A stretch of DNA of 64,000 nucleotides from Agrobacterium larrymoorei (GTDB lineage: Bacteria; Pseudomonadota; Alphaproteobacteria; Rhizobiales; Rhizobiaceae). Positions within the stretch are counted from its first letter, which is position 1; each line of letters opens with the position of its first letter. A model generated the notes under the pieces. It made no database searches, was not told the DNA's origin, and saw nothing but the letters and a program-made list of their open reading frames with translations. The stretch lies in assembly GCF_005145045.1 (NCBI RefSeq), contig NZ_CP039691.1:2864001-2928000 (forward strand). The letters run 5' to 3'. Both the position numbers and the translations under genes were made by a program. Positions 43,794-52,660 of this stretch are shown one piece after another.

Positions 43794-44219
43794 CTACTCT
43801 GAGACGGAAATGTTAATTTTCTTCACCATGCTGGAAATTTCGGGACGGACGAGTTCTATGGACAGCAGACCGTTTTTCAGACGCGCATCATGCACCTGCA
43901 TTCCATCCGCCAGAACGAAGACGCGCTGGAACTGCCGCGCGGCAATACCGCGATAAATATAGTCCCGCTTTTCCTGTTCCTGCTGGCGTCCGCGAATGAC
44001 AAGCTGGTTGTCTGCCGTGGTTACGTCCAGATCGTCTTCTGAAAATCCGGCGACTGCAATGGTGATACGCAGACGCTCCGGATGGCCGTTTTCGGCGGCA
44101 AGACGCTCGATATTATAGGGCGGATAGCCATCATTCGATTTGGCCATGCGCTCCAGCGTTTTTTCCATGGCATCGAAACCCAGCATCAGCGGGTGCGTGA
44201 AGGGTGTCATGCGGGTCAT
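43794..44219 (-). CDS. small heat shock protein (Hsp20/IbpA type)
   Basis: A 141-aa alpha-crystallin-domain chaperone. The start is placed at MTRMTPFTHPLMLGFD, eight bases after AAGGAC. The crystallin domain spans ~35-125 (PPYNIERLAAENG, ITIAVAGFSEDDLDV, NQLVIRGRQQ, RGIAARQFQRVFVL, and a GLLSIEL strand). It prevents aggregation of unfolded proteins. Its 5' leader holds a ROSE-like thermometer and an RpoH promoter. Confidence 0.93.
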   Translation of the reverse strand: MTRMTPFTHPLMLGFDAMEKTLERMAKSNDGYPPYNIERLAAENGHPERLRITIAVAGFSEDDLDVTTADNQLVIRGRQQEQEKRDYIYRGIAARQFQRVFVLADGMQVHDARLKNGLLSIELVRPEISSMVKKINISVSE

Positions 44220-44306
44220 AGCTCTTGTCCTTGCATCCAAGCGACGGTCTTTAATGCGGATCTGCGCAAGGTCTTGCGCAACGCATCAGCCCCTGATCGG
44301 CGGCTT
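44220..44306 (-). promoter_or_regulatory. ROSE-like RNA thermometer in the hsp20 leader
   Basis: On the minus strand the last hairpin (44245-44227) pairs GUC-G-CUUG with CAAG-GAC across a GAUG loop, leaving one bulged G and burying the AAGGA ribosome binding site. Upstream are a perfect UGCGCAA / UUGCGCA hairpin and the ROSE-typical GGGGCUGAUGCG segment. ROSE elements repress rhizobial small heat-shock genes at low temperature. Confidence 0.72.
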
Positions 44307-44312
44307 TTCTGC

Positions 44313-44341
44313 ATATGGTAATATGGTGTTTGAAACTCAAG
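44313..44341 (-). promoter_or_regulatory. RpoH (sigma-32) promoter of hsp20
   Basis: Minus strand CTTGAG (44341-44336), 17 bases, CCATAT (44318-44313). This fits the alphaproteobacterial RpoH consensus CTTG-N17/18-CCTATAT and sets the leader length at about 87 bases. Confidence 0.65.
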
Positions 44342-44425
44342 GAGATTGGCGTCTGAAAAGCGCTCTCGCTTGACAAGGCCGCAAAAGCAGCCTGAAAAGG
44401 CTCAAACACTGAAAACGGGATCATC

Positions 44426-45370
44426 ATGGCCGAGCGCAGAAAAATCATCATCGACACCGATCCGGGGCAGGACGACGCAGCTGCCATCATGCTTGCGCTG
44501 GCAAGCCCGGAAAACATAGAAATTCTCGGCCTTTGCGCAGTTGCCGGCAATGTGCCGCTGAAGCTGACCAGCCGCAACATTCGCATTATTCTGGAACTGT
44601 GCAACCGCACCGAAATCCCGGTCTATGAAGGCTGCGCACGCCCACTGGTGCGCGAGCCGATCACTGCCGAACATGTGCATGGCAGCACGGGCCTCGACGG
44701 TCCCACCCTGCCGGAGCCGACGCTTGAGGCGCAGTCCCAGCATGCGGTCGATTTCATCATCGAGACGCTTCGCCGCGAACCGGAAGGCACCGTCACGCTC
44801 TGCACGCTCGGCGCGCTGACCAATATTGCGACAGCACTTCAGAAAGCCCCCGATATCGCGCCCCGGGTGAAGGAACTGGTGCTGATGGGTGGCGGTTTCT
44901 TCGAAGGTGGTAACATCACGCCTGCTGCGGAATTCAACATCTATGTCGATCCGCATGCGGCGGATATCGTGTTCCGCTCCGGCATTCCGCTCGTGATGAT
45001 GCCGCTCGATGTGACGCACAAGCTTTTGACGACGAAGGCACGCGTTGCCCGCATTCGCGATATCGGCACGCGTCCGGCTATCGCCATGGCGGAAATGCTG
45101 GAATTCTTCGAGCGCTTCGACATCGAAAAATACGGCTCCGATGGCGGCCCGCTGCACGATCCGACCGTAATCGCCTATCTCATCAAGCCGGAGCTGTTCG
45201 ACGGTCGCGACTGCAATGTTGAGATCGAGGCGTCATCAGAGCTGACCATGGGCATGACGGTGGTGGACTGGTGGAAAGTCACGGGTCGTCCCGCCAATGC
45301 CCGCGTGTTCCGCGATGTGGATTCCGATGGATTCTTCGAGCTCTTGACGGAGCGGTTTGCGCGGCTTTGA
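44426..45370 (+). CDS. nucleoside hydrolase (IunH family)
   Basis: A 314-aa ribohydrolase. The N-terminal Ca2+-binding signature is IIIDTDPGQDDAAAIML; later are VTLCTLGALTNIA, VLMGGGFFEGGNITPAAEFN, and the active-site His in DGGPLHDPTVIAYL (~235). It cleaves the N-glycosidic bond of nucleosides for base salvage. Pyrimidine versus purine preference cannot be told. The start follows weakly matched upstream bases. Divergent from hsp20. Confidence 0.93.
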   Translation: MAERRKIIIDTDPGQDDAAAIMLALASPENIEILGLCAVAGNVPLKLTSRNIRIILELCNRTEIPVYEGCARPLVREPITAEHVHGSTGLDGPTLPEPTLEAQSQHAVDFIIETLRREPEGTVTLCTLGALTNIATALQKAPDIAPRVKELVLMGGGFFEGGNITPAAEFNIYVDPHAADIVFRSGIPLVMMPLDVTHKLLTTKARVARIRDIGTRPAIAMAEMLEFFERFDIEKYGSDGGPLHDPTVIAYLIKPELFDGRDCNVEIEASSELTMGMTVVDWWKVTGRPANARVFRDVDSDGFFELLTERFARL

Positions 45371-45415
45371 CGGGGCGGACGTCGCGCCTCTCTCCGCCGT
45401 CATCCTCGGGCTTGA

Positions 45416-46667
45416 TGTACAGCCTTGAGACATAGTTGACAGATGTTCGGAGACATCCCTGACAGTTTTGCTCTGTGGCAAAGGAGGTCGGGATGGCTTG
45501 GCGGGAGGTGTCTGTCGTGGATCAGCGAAGCGAATTTGTGATGCTTGCGTCGTTGGAGGGGGCCAATGTTTCGGCTTTGTCCAAGCGTTTCGGCATCAGT
45601 CGGCAGACGGGGTATCTTTGGCTGCGGCGGGCAAAGGCGGGAGAGACCGTGCAGGATCGCTCCCGTCGTCCGCATTCAAGCCCTTTTCGAACCCCCGATG
45701 ATCTGGAGCGCAGTGTCGTCGATATTCGTGACGAGCACCCGGCCTGGGGTGCCCGCAAGATCGCAAGGCGAATGCGCGACCTTGGTATGGAGCCGCCTTG
45801 CGTCTCCACCGTGCATGCCGTTCTTTCCCGCCATGGCAGGATCGGGGCGCGACCGAGTGAGCGCATGGCAAACGGTCGCTTCGAGCGCGAGGCGCCCAAC
45901 CTCCTCTGGCAAATGGACTTCAAAGGGCGCATCCAGATGGCCTGTGGCAACTGGTGCTATCCCCTAACCATCATCGATGACCACTCCCGCTTCGCCATTG
46001 CCATCGAAGCCTGCCCCAACGAGCAGCTGGAGACCGTTCGGGCCAGGCTGGAGGCGATCTTTCGTCGCTATGGCATGCCGATGGCCATTTACTGCGACAA
46101 TGGCAATCCATGGGGTGCGGGCGTGCCCAATCAATGGACGCGGCTGCGGGTCTGGCTGTTGAAGCTTGGCATCGAATTGATCCATTCCCGGCCTTATCAT
46201 CCGCAGGGTCGTGGCAAGAACGAACGGTTTCATCGTAGTCTCAAGGCGGAAGTGACGGACTTCACAACGCTCTTGGATCAGGCCCACGCCCAAAAAGCGT
46301 TCGACCGCTGGCGCCGTATCTACAATCACCATCGCCCGCACGAAGCGCTCGGCATGGCCGTGCCCGCAAGCCGCTATCGGCCTTCCTCACGTGCATTTCC
46401 CAACCAGCTTCCAGAGCCCATCTACGACAGAAGCGAGATCGTTCGCTGCGTCAGTTCGACCAAGGGCTATGTCAGCTTCAAGGGCAAGACCTGGCGGGTG
46501 CCGAACGCCTTCAGAAACGAACGCCTGGCCATCCGATCCCTCAACCGCACAGGCCTCTACGGCGTCTTCTTCGGCGCAACCCAGGTCGCAAAAATCAACC
46601 TTGAAAGCTAGGCCGCACTGTCAGGGATGTCTCCGAACATCTGTCAGGGATGTGTCCGGTCTTTACA
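45416..46667 (+). mobile_element. IS481-family insertion sequence
   Basis: A 1252-bp element bounded by 50-bp imperfect inverted repeats beginning TGTA, flanked by the 5-bp direct repeat CTTGA (45411-45415 and 46668-46672). The inner 26 bases of each arm match (GACAGATGTTCGGAGACATC, then CCTGACAG). ACATCCCTGACAG occurs twice in the right arm. The single ORF is an intact transposase, so the element may be active. Confidence 0.92.
45493..46611 (+). CDS. IS481-family transposase
   Basis: A 372-aa DDE transposase. The start is at MAWREVSVVDQRSEF, behind GGAGG. The N-terminal helix-turn-helix is at VSALSKRFGISRQTGYLWLR. The catalytic triad is visible: NLLWQMDFKG (first Asp), YCDNGNPWG (second Asp) and GKNERFHRSLKAE (Glu). 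HHRPHEALGMAVPASRY is typical of IS481. No frameshift or early stop. It lies inside a complete insertion sequence. Confidence 0.94.
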   Translation: MAWREVSVVDQRSEFVMLASLEGANVSALSKRFGISRQTGYLWLRRAKAGETVQDRSRRPHSSPFRTPDDLERSVVDIRDEHPAWGARKIARRMRDLGMEPPCVSTVHAVLSRHGRIGARPSERMANGRFEREAPNLLWQMDFKGRIQMACGNWCYPLTIIDDHSRFAIAIEACPNEQLETVRARLEAIFRRYGMPMAIYCDNGNPWGAGVPNQWTRLRVWLLKLGIELIHSRPYHPQGRGKNERFHRSLKAEVTDFTTLLDQAHAQKAFDRWRRIYNHHRPHEALGMAVPASRYRPSSRAFPNQLPEPIYDRSEIVRCVSSTKGYVSFKGKTWRVPNAFRNERLAIRSLNRTGLYGVFFGATQVAKINLES

Positions 46668-46726
46668 CTTGACCCGAGGATCTAATCACGCTGCCGTTGG
46701 GGTTCGTTGGATCCTCGGGTCAAGCC

Positions 46727-47022
46727 TACTGCTGTCCGGTTTTAAACTGAGTGGGTAATTTGAAACTAGAACAGCTCCCCCACCCGTCACCCCGCACTTG
46801 ATGCGGGGTCCAGCAGACGCGCGTCTGCGCGGCGAAAGAGTCTTTCAGACCAAGGACTTGGTCTGACTGGATACCGGGTCAAGCCCGGCATGACGGAAGT
46901 GGGGTTGCACCGTCGCCATCCTGCAGCGAACGGCAAAGCGTGTCCCAATAAGATTTGAAGGATGGAACTGCAAGGCTTTCAAAGCCTTGCCTCGCATCCG
47001 CACCTTTAAACCGGACAGTAGT
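46727..47022. mobile_element. 296-bp MITE-like element with nested repeat
   Basis: The ends are inverted copies of ACTRCTGTCCGGTTT(T)AAA. A 10-bp direct repeat GGGTCAAGCC flanks it (46717-46726 and 47023-47032). It has no transposase gene. A RIME-like repeat (46783-46897) lies inside. It could be a MITE or an internally deleted IS; the family is not recognised. Confidence 0.6.
46783..46897. repeat. RIME-like palindromic repeat, copy E
   Basis: CCCGTCACCCCGC... to ...CGGGTCAAGCCCGGCATGACGG, with a central CAGACGCGCGTCTG and a GACCAAGGACTTGGTC hairpin. It is similar in layout to copy D at 14329-14443. Confidence 0.7.
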
Positions 47023-47074
47023 GGGTCAAGCCCGAGGATGACGAGGGGGAGGAAAACGCCTCCCCACACACAAC

Positions 47075-47941
47075 TCAATGCTCATAAAAATCCGCAACGA
47101 TCTTCCAGGCATCCTCGGCGGTTTCTGCGAAATGCAGCAGGTCCATATCCTCGGGCGCAATGGTGCCGAAATCGGCCAGAGCCTTGAAGTTGATGATGGA
47201 GTGCCAGAAAGCTTCGCCGAAAAGGATGAGCGGGATAGGCGCCATGCGCTTGGTTTGGATCAGCGTCAGCGTTTCGAACAGCTCATCCATCGTGCCGAAA
47301 CCGCCGGGGAAGATGACGACGGCCTTGGCGCGCATCAGGAAATGCATCTTGCGGATGGCGAAATAGTGGAAGTTGAAGCTTAGCTCCGGCGTAACGTATG
47401 GGTTCGGTGCCTGCTCGTGCGGCAGCAGGATGTTTAGGCCAATGGAAGGCGCGTTGACCTCCGACGCGCCGCGATTGCCCGCCTCCATCACGCCCGGACC
47501 ACCGCCAGTGACGACCACATATTCGCGGTGATCGTGCTTTTCCGCTTCGCCCGCGCAGAGCATCGCGAATTTGCGGGCCTCGTCGTAATAGACGGAAGCT
47601 GCTTCGAGATTCTTCTTCTGCGTTTCGTTGCGCGCCGCCCAGGCTGCTGCACCCGGTTCGGGAATGCGCGCGCCGCCGAACATGACGACCGTGGATTTGA
47701 TGCCGCGTTCGGACAGCACCATCTCCGTCTTCAAAAGCTCCAGTTGAAGGCGGATGGGGCGCAATTCCTCGCGGCAGAGGAAATCGGTGTCGGTATAGGC
47801 AAGACGATAGGACGGAGAGTCCGTCTGCGGCGTTTTCGGCACGCCTTCGGCATGCTGCTTGTCATCCGAACTGCTCTTCAGCGGGTCCCACACCCCATCC
47901 TTGCGCCGCAGCTTGCCGTTTTTCAGTTTCGCCATTTCCAT
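47075..47941 (-). CDS. LOG-family protein (TIGR00730-like nucleotide 5'-monophosphate phosphoribohydrolase)
   Basis: A 288-aa Rossmann-like protein. The hallmark motifs are VVTGGGPGVMEAGNRGA (~145-161) and VIFPGGFGTMDELFE (~212-226). An extra N-terminal ~90 residues precedes the core, as in the long LOG subgroup. LOG enzymes release cytokinin-like bases from nucleoside monophosphates, but in bacteria the long subgroup is often a general nucleotide hydrolase, so cytokinin production should not be assumed. Divergent from dapD. Confidence 0.88.
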   Translation of the reverse strand: MEMAKLKNGKLRRKDGVWDPLKSSSDDKQHAEGVPKTPQTDSPSYRLAYTDTDFLCREELRPIRLQLELLKTEMVLSERGIKSTVVMFGGARIPEPGAAAWAARNETQKKNLEAASVYYDEARKFAMLCAGEAEKHDHREYVVVTGGGPGVMEAGNRGASEVNAPSIGLNILLPHEQAPNPYVTPELSFNFHYFAIRKMHFLMRAKAVVIFPGGFGTMDELFETLTLIQTKRMAPIPLILFGEAFWHSIINFKALADFGTIAPEDMDLLHFAETAEDAWKIVADFYEH

Positions 47942-48081
47942 GCCTTTCCTGTGCCCGCGCCAAATCGTCCAAATCGCATTGACGCCCTTGAAACACTCGC
48001 TTAGAGCAATTGACCGTGTCCGGCCAGCGGTGCGGATGTTTCCCTGAAATGACGATAGTCAGCGAAGTTTAAGGAATTCTC

Positions 48082-48936
48082 ATGAGCAGCTCGGATCTTA
48101 GCTCCCTCGAAAAAATCATCGAAGCCGCATTCGAAAACCGCGATAGCGTGAATGTTTCCACCAAGGGAGAAATTCGCGATGCCGTCGAGACCTCTCTGAA
48201 CCTTCTGGACGCTGGCGAAGCCCGCGTGGCCGAGCGGGAAGCGGACGGAAACTGGAAGGTGAACCAGTGGCTGAAGAAAGCCGTGCTTCTCTCCTTCCGT
48301 CTGAACGACATGGAAATCGTGACCGGTGGCCCGGGCGAATCCACATGGTGGGACAAGGTGCCCTCCAAGTTCGAGAACTGGGGTGAAAACCAGTTCCGCG
48401 CCGCAGGCTTCCGTGCCGTGCCGAATGCGGTGGTGCGTCGCTCCGCTTATGTCGCCAAGAACGTCGTGCTGATGCCGTCCTTCGTCAATCTCGGCGCCTA
48501 TGTCGATGAAGGCACGATGGTCGACACATGGGCAACCGTCGGCTCCTGCGCGCAGATCGGCAAGCACGTCCACCTCTCCGGCGGCGTCGGCATTGGCGGC
48601 GTGCTGGAGCCGCTTCAGGCTGGCCCGACCATCATCGAAGACAATTGCTTTATCGGCGCGCGCTCCGAAGTGGTGGAAGGCTGTATCATCCGTGAAGGCT
48701 CCGTGCTCGGCATGGGCGTCTATATCGGCAAGTCCACCAAGATCGTGAACCGCGCCACCGGCGAAATCTCCTACGGCGAAGTGCCGCCCTACTCCGTCGT
48801 CGTTGCAGGCGCCATGCCCGGCAAGCCTTTCCCGAATGGTGAAATGGGCCCGAGCCTCTATTGCGCGGTCATCGTCAAGACGGTGGACGAGAAGACCCGC
48901 TCCAAGACCGGCATCAACGAGCTGCTTCGCGACTAG
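48082..48936 (+). CDS. dapD: 2,3,4,5-tetrahydropyridine-2,6-dicarboxylate N-succinyltransferase
   Basis: A 284-aa trimeric acyltransferase with a helical N-terminus and a left-handed beta-helix (~105-245), seen as hexapeptide-like runs ([56 protein letters not shown]). It succinylates the cyclic intermediate in lysine/meso-diaminopimelate synthesis. Followed by dapE after a repeat-containing gap. Length is normal. Confidence 0.97.
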   Translation: MSSSDLSSLEKIIEAAFENRDSVNVSTKGEIRDAVETSLNLLDAGEARVAEREADGNWKVNQWLKKAVLLSFRLNDMEIVTGGPGESTWWDKVPSKFENWGENQFRAAGFRAVPNAVVRRSAYVAKNVVLMPSFVNLGAYVDEGTMVDTWATVGSCAQIGKHVHLSGGVGIGGVLEPLQAGPTIIEDNCFIGARSEVVEGCIIREGSVLGMGVYIGKSTKIVNRATGEISYGEVPPYSVVVAGAMPGKPFPNGEMGPSLYCAVIVKTVDEKTRSKTGINELLRD

Positions 48937-48954
48937 CGCATCGGCGCAGAAATC

Positions 48955-49037
48955 GGAATCGATTTTTGTAAAGCACGATGCGCAGATTCAAAGAGTTCGA
49001 GCGTCCTTTGTGCATCCTAAAGGGCGCACGGCGCTCT
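48955..49037. repeat. rhizobial hairpin repeat in dapD-dapE gap
   Basis: Starts GGAATCGATTTTTGTAAAG and includes the long hairpin GAGCG...GTGC(ATCC TAAA GGG)GCAC..CGCTC. Sequences of this form recur in Agrobacterium intergenic regions; no second copy was seen in this window. Confidence 0.5.
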
Positions 49038-49053
49038 GGAGAAGAGACTGATC

Positions 49054-50247
49054 ATGAACGCCACCGATCCCGTCGCCAATCTTGCCGCTCTCATTCGTTG
49101 CCCATCGGTGACGCCAGCTGAGGGCGGTGCATTGACATTGCTCGATACGCTGCTTTCGCCGCTCGGCTTCGCAGTGGATCGCGTGACGGCGACGGAGGAC
49201 GGGACGCCGGACGTGGAGAACCTCTACGCCCGGCTTGGCACCGATGGTCCGCATCTGATGTTTGCGGGCCATACGGATGTGGTGCCGGTTGGCGACGAAG
49301 CTGCGTGGAGCCATCCGCCTTTTGCTGCCGAGATTTCGGGCGGCGAGATGTTCGGTCGCGGTGCGGTGGACATGAAGGGCGGCATCGCCTGCTTCGTTGC
49401 AGCCATTGCCCGCCACATCGAAAAGCACGGCAAGCCTGCGGGCTCCGTGTCCTTCCTCATCACCGGCGACGAGGAAGGCCCCTCTATCAACGGCACCTCC
49501 AAGCTGCTGGAATGGGCCGCCGCGAAGGGTGAGACCTGGGATGCCTGCGTCGTGGGCGAACCGACAAACCCCGACCAGCTGGGTGACATGATCAAGATCG
49601 GCCGTCGCGGCTCGCTCTCCGGTCGCATCATGGTTCACGGCGTTCAGGGCCACGCGGCCTATCCGCATCTGGCGGATAATCCCGTTCGTGGCATGCTGCA
49701 ATTGACGCAGGCACTGATGGACCCGCCTTTCGATAACGGCACCGAAAACTTCCAGCCGTCAAATCTGGAAGTCACGACCATCGATACGGGCAATGCCGCA
49801 ACGAACGTCATCCCGGCCAAGGCAGGCGCTGCCTTCAACATCCGCTTCAACGATACGTGGACTGTCGAAACGCTACGCGCCGAGATCATCCGCCGTCTGG
49901 ATGAGGCCGCAGCCCACGGCCCGCTTCGCCCGGATCGCACACCTGTCAAATACGACCTCGTCTGGGCAGACCGCCCGAGCCATGTTTTTCTCACCCGCAA
50001 CAATGCGCTGATCTCCTCGCTTTCGGGCGCTGTCGCAGACGTTACCGGCAAGGAACCGAAGCTTTCGACGACCGGCGGCACTTCCGACGCCCGCTTCATC
50101 AAGGATTACTGCCCCGTGGTGGAATTCGGCCTCGTCGGCCAGACCATGCATATGGTGGATGAACGCGTGGCCGTTGCCGATCTGGAAACGCTGACGAAAA
50201 TCTACGAAACCTTCATCGAAAAATGGTTCGGCCATGCCGCCGCGTAG
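49054..50247 (+). CDS. dapE: succinyl-diaminopimelate desuccinylase
   Basis: A 397-aa M20-family di-zinc hydrolase. Metal-site motifs: [13 protein letters not shown] (~68-80), [17 protein letters not shown] (~108), [16 protein letters not shown] (~135, catalytic Glu), and [18 protein letters not shown] near the C-terminus. It removes succinate to give LL-diaminopimelate for lysine and peptidoglycan. The last 14 bases overlap the following membrane-protein gene. Confidence 0.96.
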   Translation: MNATDPVANLAALIRCPSVTPAEGGALTLLDTLLSPLGFAVDRVTATEDGTPDVENLYARLGTDGPHLMFAGHTDVVPVGDEAAWSHPPFAAEISGGEMFGRGAVDMKGGIACFVAAIARHIEKHGKPAGSVSFLITGDEEGPSINGTSKLLEWAAAKGETWDACVVGEPTNPDQLGDMIKIGRRGSLSGRIMVHGVQGHAAYPHLADNPVRGMLQLTQALMDPPFDNGTENFQPSNLEVTTIDTGNAATNVIPAKAGAAFNIRFNDTWTVETLRAEIIRRLDEAAAHGPLRPDRTPVKYDLVWADRPSHVFLTRNNALISSLSGAVADVTGKEPKLSTTGGTSDARFIKDYCPVVEFGLVGQTMHMVDERVAVADLETLTKIYETFIEKWFGHAAA

Positions 50248-50848
50248 CGAGATCGCGCGTAGCCTGAAAGGTCTCTGGCTACTCGGGCAAGGCAATCGCG
50301 CGGCTCTATCCTTGTTCGGCACATCAAGGGCGGACGTCATCAGGTCGTTCTTGGCAATACCGTTGTCTCTGCCAGCGCTTCTGGCGTATCTCATTCTTGA
50401 GCGGCAACAATATCTTGCTGAAACATCCGATGTTAGCCTGCTCGATGACGAATACTACGTAAAAGCTGTTACGATTGAAATGCTTGCGCTGGGGCTCCTG
50501 CCGATTGTCATCGCTCTTTGCGTTCCCCTGTTACGATTGCCAGCCTCAACAAGTAGTTGGGTCATCCTCAACAACTGGATACTTGTTCCCGGAAACTATG
50601 TGGTCGCGCCGCTTGTCTACCTGGCCCATTCAGTCGATGATGGAAGCGAGTTCGGTCTGATCACAGGTCTTGTCATTCTGGCAGTCGGCGCAATCGTTCT
50701 CCTGGCATGGTGTTGGGCAGTTCTCAAGACAGCAAGCGGAGCGCCGAATTGGAAAGTCGCGTTTTTCCTTGGCGTCAACGGATCTGCCCAGTATCTGCTA
50801 TTGACGGGACTGCAAGCCGCCTTTGGGATACCGAGTTCATATGAGTGA
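50234..50848 (+). CDS. hypothetical membrane protein (first of a tandem pair)
   Basis: A 204-aa protein with about five membrane helices (e.g. [33 protein letters not shown]). It begins [21 protein letters not shown]. The next gene begins almost the same way, so the two are paralogues from a tandem duplication. Neither matches a named family; YIP1-like membrane proteins are the nearest in shape. It overlaps dapE and probably shares its message. Role unknown. Confidence 0.82.
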   Translation: MPPRSEIARSLKGLWLLGQGNRAALSLFGTSRADVIRSFLAIPLSLPALLAYLILERQQYLAETSDVSLLDDEYYVKAVTIEMLALGLLPIVIALCVPLLRLPASTSSWVILNNWILVPGNYVVAPLVYLAHSVDDGSEFGLITGLVILAVGAIVLLAWCWAVLKTASGAPNWKVAFFLGVNGSAQYLLLTGLQAAFGIPSSYE

Positions 50849-50874
50849 CGGCACTAACAACAAGCGAGAATTCA

Positions 50875-51471
50875 ATGCCGTCAAGACATGAAGTTAAGCT
50901 GTACGTCAAAGGTCTTTGGCTGCTGTTTCTCGGCAAGGCTGAAGGTGTGCAACTGCTGGATATCAGCGAACGCGGAATGCTTCGCTCTTTCTATGCCGCT
51001 CTCTGGTGCCTGCCGCCCATGGTGCTTTCCTGGTACTGGTGGCACGAGACCTATCTCGCTACGTTGCCGGAGGGTGTCGGCACGGGTGGTATCTTCTTTT
51101 TTCGACAGGCGCTGGTGGAGGCCATTTGCTGGATTGTGCCTTTGGTCATGATCGGGTTGCTGCTGGCATTCTTTGGTATGCGGGAGAAGTTTCCAGCGAT
51201 TGTCGTCGTCGCCAACTGGCTGTCGGTACCCTATTCCTACGCTTATGGGGTACTGATCCTGATCGCGCTGCTTCTGCCTGCGCTGCAAGGGCTCGTCTCG
51301 ATCCTGTGGCTCATCCTACTGCTGTCGCTGATCTTCAGCTTCTCGCGAATCCTGAAGTTCTTCGTGCGCGATCAGCCATTGCTTGTGACCGCGCTTATTA
51401 TGACCCTGCTCGTGCCAGGCATAATCATGCAGGAAATGTTGCAGCGTTTCTTAGGCGTGTCGCCGAACTAA
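50875..51471 (+). CDS. hypothetical membrane protein (second of a tandem pair)
   Basis: A 198-aa protein with about five membrane helices. The start at MPSRHEVKLYVKGLWLLFLGK is favoured by the similarity to its upstream paralogue. A GTG at 50845 would overlap the previous stop and add ten unsupported residues. The shared opening (MPxRxE...KGLWLL..G......L...S....M/VIRSF) shows a duplication, but the bodies have diverged. Convergent with arsC. Role unknown. Confidence 0.8.
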   Translation: MPSRHEVKLYVKGLWLLFLGKAEGVQLLDISERGMLRSFYAALWCLPPMVLSWYWWHETYLATLPEGVGTGGIFFFRQALVEAICWIVPLVMIGLLLAFFGMREKFPAIVVVANWLSVPYSYAYGVLILIALLLPALQGLVSILWLILLLSLIFSFSRILKFFVRDQPLLVTALIMTLLVPGIIMQEMLQRFLGVSPN

Positions 51472-51876
51472 TCAGCGTGGCGTAACGACTTCGCCATCTT
51501 CCTTGGTGAAACCATCAACGCTGCCCACGGGCAGAATTTCCAGCACGACTTCGGACGGGCGGCAAAGGCGTGCGCCTTTTTCCGTCATCACAATCGGGCG
51601 GTTGAGCAGGATGGGGTGGGCTTCGATGGCATCGAGCAGCGCTTCGTCGCTGAGGCTTTCATCGGCAAGACCGAGCTCCGCATAGGGCGTGCCCTTCTCG
51701 CGCAACAGGGCGCGCAGCGGCACGCCGATCTTTTCCGCCAGCGCCGCAACCTCCTGCCTCGATGGCGGCGTTTTCAGATATTCGATGACGGTGGGTTCTT
51801 CGCCGGATTGGCGGATCATGGCCAGCGTGTTGCGGGAGGTGCCGCAAGCGGGGTTATGATAGATCGTCACCGTCAT
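51472..51876 (-). CDS. arsC: arsenate reductase (glutaredoxin-dependent)
   Basis: A 134-aa ArsC of the glutaredoxin-coupled type: [18 protein letters not shown] holds the catalytic Cys near residue 10, followed by [11 protein letters not shown] and [18 protein letters not shown], where the Arg residues bind arsenate. It reduces arsenate to arsenite, yet there is no arsenite exporter or ArsR nearby, so a stand-alone role or another thiol-reductase function is possible. It overlaps the truA end by 23 bases. Confidence 0.9.
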   Translation of the reverse strand: MTVTIYHNPACGTSRNTLAMIRQSGEEPTVIEYLKTPPSRQEVAALAEKIGVPLRALLREKGTPYAELGLADESLSDEALLDAIEAHPILLNRPIVMTEKGARLCRPSEVVLEILPVGSVDGFTKEDGEVVTPR

Positions 51877-52660
51877 TCTGGCGCTCCGTTCTTGGCGTTC
51901 GTGGCGGGATTACATCCGGGTAATCCACCTGCATGAAATAGAGCCCTTCCGGGGGCGCGACCGGGCCACAAGCTTTACGGTCCCGCGCTTCGAGTGCGGC
52001 GCGCACGTCATCGGTCGTCATTGCCCCCTCGCCTGCCATTTTCAACGTGCCGGCAAAGGAGCGTATCTGATTGTGCAAGAAGCTCTGCGCAGTGGCGCGG
52101 ATTTCGATCAGATCGCCATTTCGCGTCACATCCAGCCGGTCGAGTGTTCTGACCGGGCTGTTGGCCTGACAGTGAACCGAGCGAAACGTCGTGAAATCAT
52201 GCCTGCCGACCAGCGTCTGTGCGGCAGCATGCATCGCCTCGTGATCCAGATCCTTCGCCACCCACCACGCGCGCTTATGCTCCAGCGCCAGCCGTGATCT
52301 GCGGGAGATGATGCGATAGAGATAATGGCGGCGGATGGCGGAAAAGCGGGCGTCGAAATCCTCGGTCACCGCCTCCACATCCAGAACCGACACGGCCTCA
52401 TTGGCCATAGCAAGATGGGCGTTCAGCGCGTTGCGCAGCTTATAGGGCTGCCAGTCCCGCGAAAGATCGACATGCACGACCTGCCCTCTGGCATGGACGC
52501 CGGAATCTGTGCGGCCCGCGCCGCGAATGCTGACGGTTTCCGTCGTCAATGAGAGAATGGCGGCTTCCAAAGCCCCCTGCACCGAGGGGCCGACGGCCTG
52601 CCGCTGCCAGCCGAAATAGGGCGTGCCATCATATTCGACGGTCATGCGGAAGCGTGGCAT
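51854..52660 (-). CDS. truA: tRNA pseudouridine(38-40) synthase
   Basis: A 268-aa pseudouridine synthase of the TruA family. It has [19 protein letters not shown] at the N-terminus, the catalytic Asp in [18 protein letters not shown] (~52), and [13 protein letters not shown]. It modifies positions 38-40 of the tRNA anticodon arm. It starts one base into the fmt stop, so def-fmt-truA are a classic linked group, with arsC at the end. Confidence 0.96.
   Translation of the reverse strand: MPRFRMTVEYDGTPYFGWQRQAVGPSVQGALEAAILSLTTETVSIRGAGRTDSGVHARGQVVHVDLSRDWQPYKLRNALNAHLAMANEAVSVLDVEAVTEDFDARFSAIRRHYLYRIISRRSRLALEHKRAWWVAKDLDHEAMHAAAQTLVGRHDFTTFRSVHCQANSPVRTLDRLDVTRNGDLIEIRATAQSFLHNQIRSFAGTLKMAGEGAMTTDDVRAALEARDRKACGPVAPPEGLYFMQVDYPDVIPPRTPRTERQNDGDDLS

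Larger units (their letters stand above)
45397..47044. repeat. mosaic palindromic repeat, copy C, interrupted by two insertions
   Basis: Fragments 45397-45415, 46673-46726 and 47033-47044 join into an ~85-bp element that matches copies A and B (CCGTCATCCTCGGG... to ...CCCGAGGATGACG). The IS481 element and a 296-bp MITE-like element split it. Confidence 0.82.

Noticed and set aside
45397..47044. CRISPR array suggested by recurring short repeats
   Set aside because: Repeats are palindromic mosaic elements and insertion ends without regular spacers.
46845..47078. 77-codon minus-strand frame in the repeat region
   Set aside because: Made of MITE and RIME sequence (typical RHAGLDPVSS-like repeat peptide); not a gene.
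47075..47941. Plant-hormone (cytokinin) production locus
   Set aside because: The LOG-type protein belongs to the long subgroup and no isopentenyl transferase is nearby, so hormone synthesis is not supported.
51472..51876. Arsenic-resistance operon
   Set aside because: Only arsC is present; neighbours are translation genes, with no ArsR or arsenite exporter.
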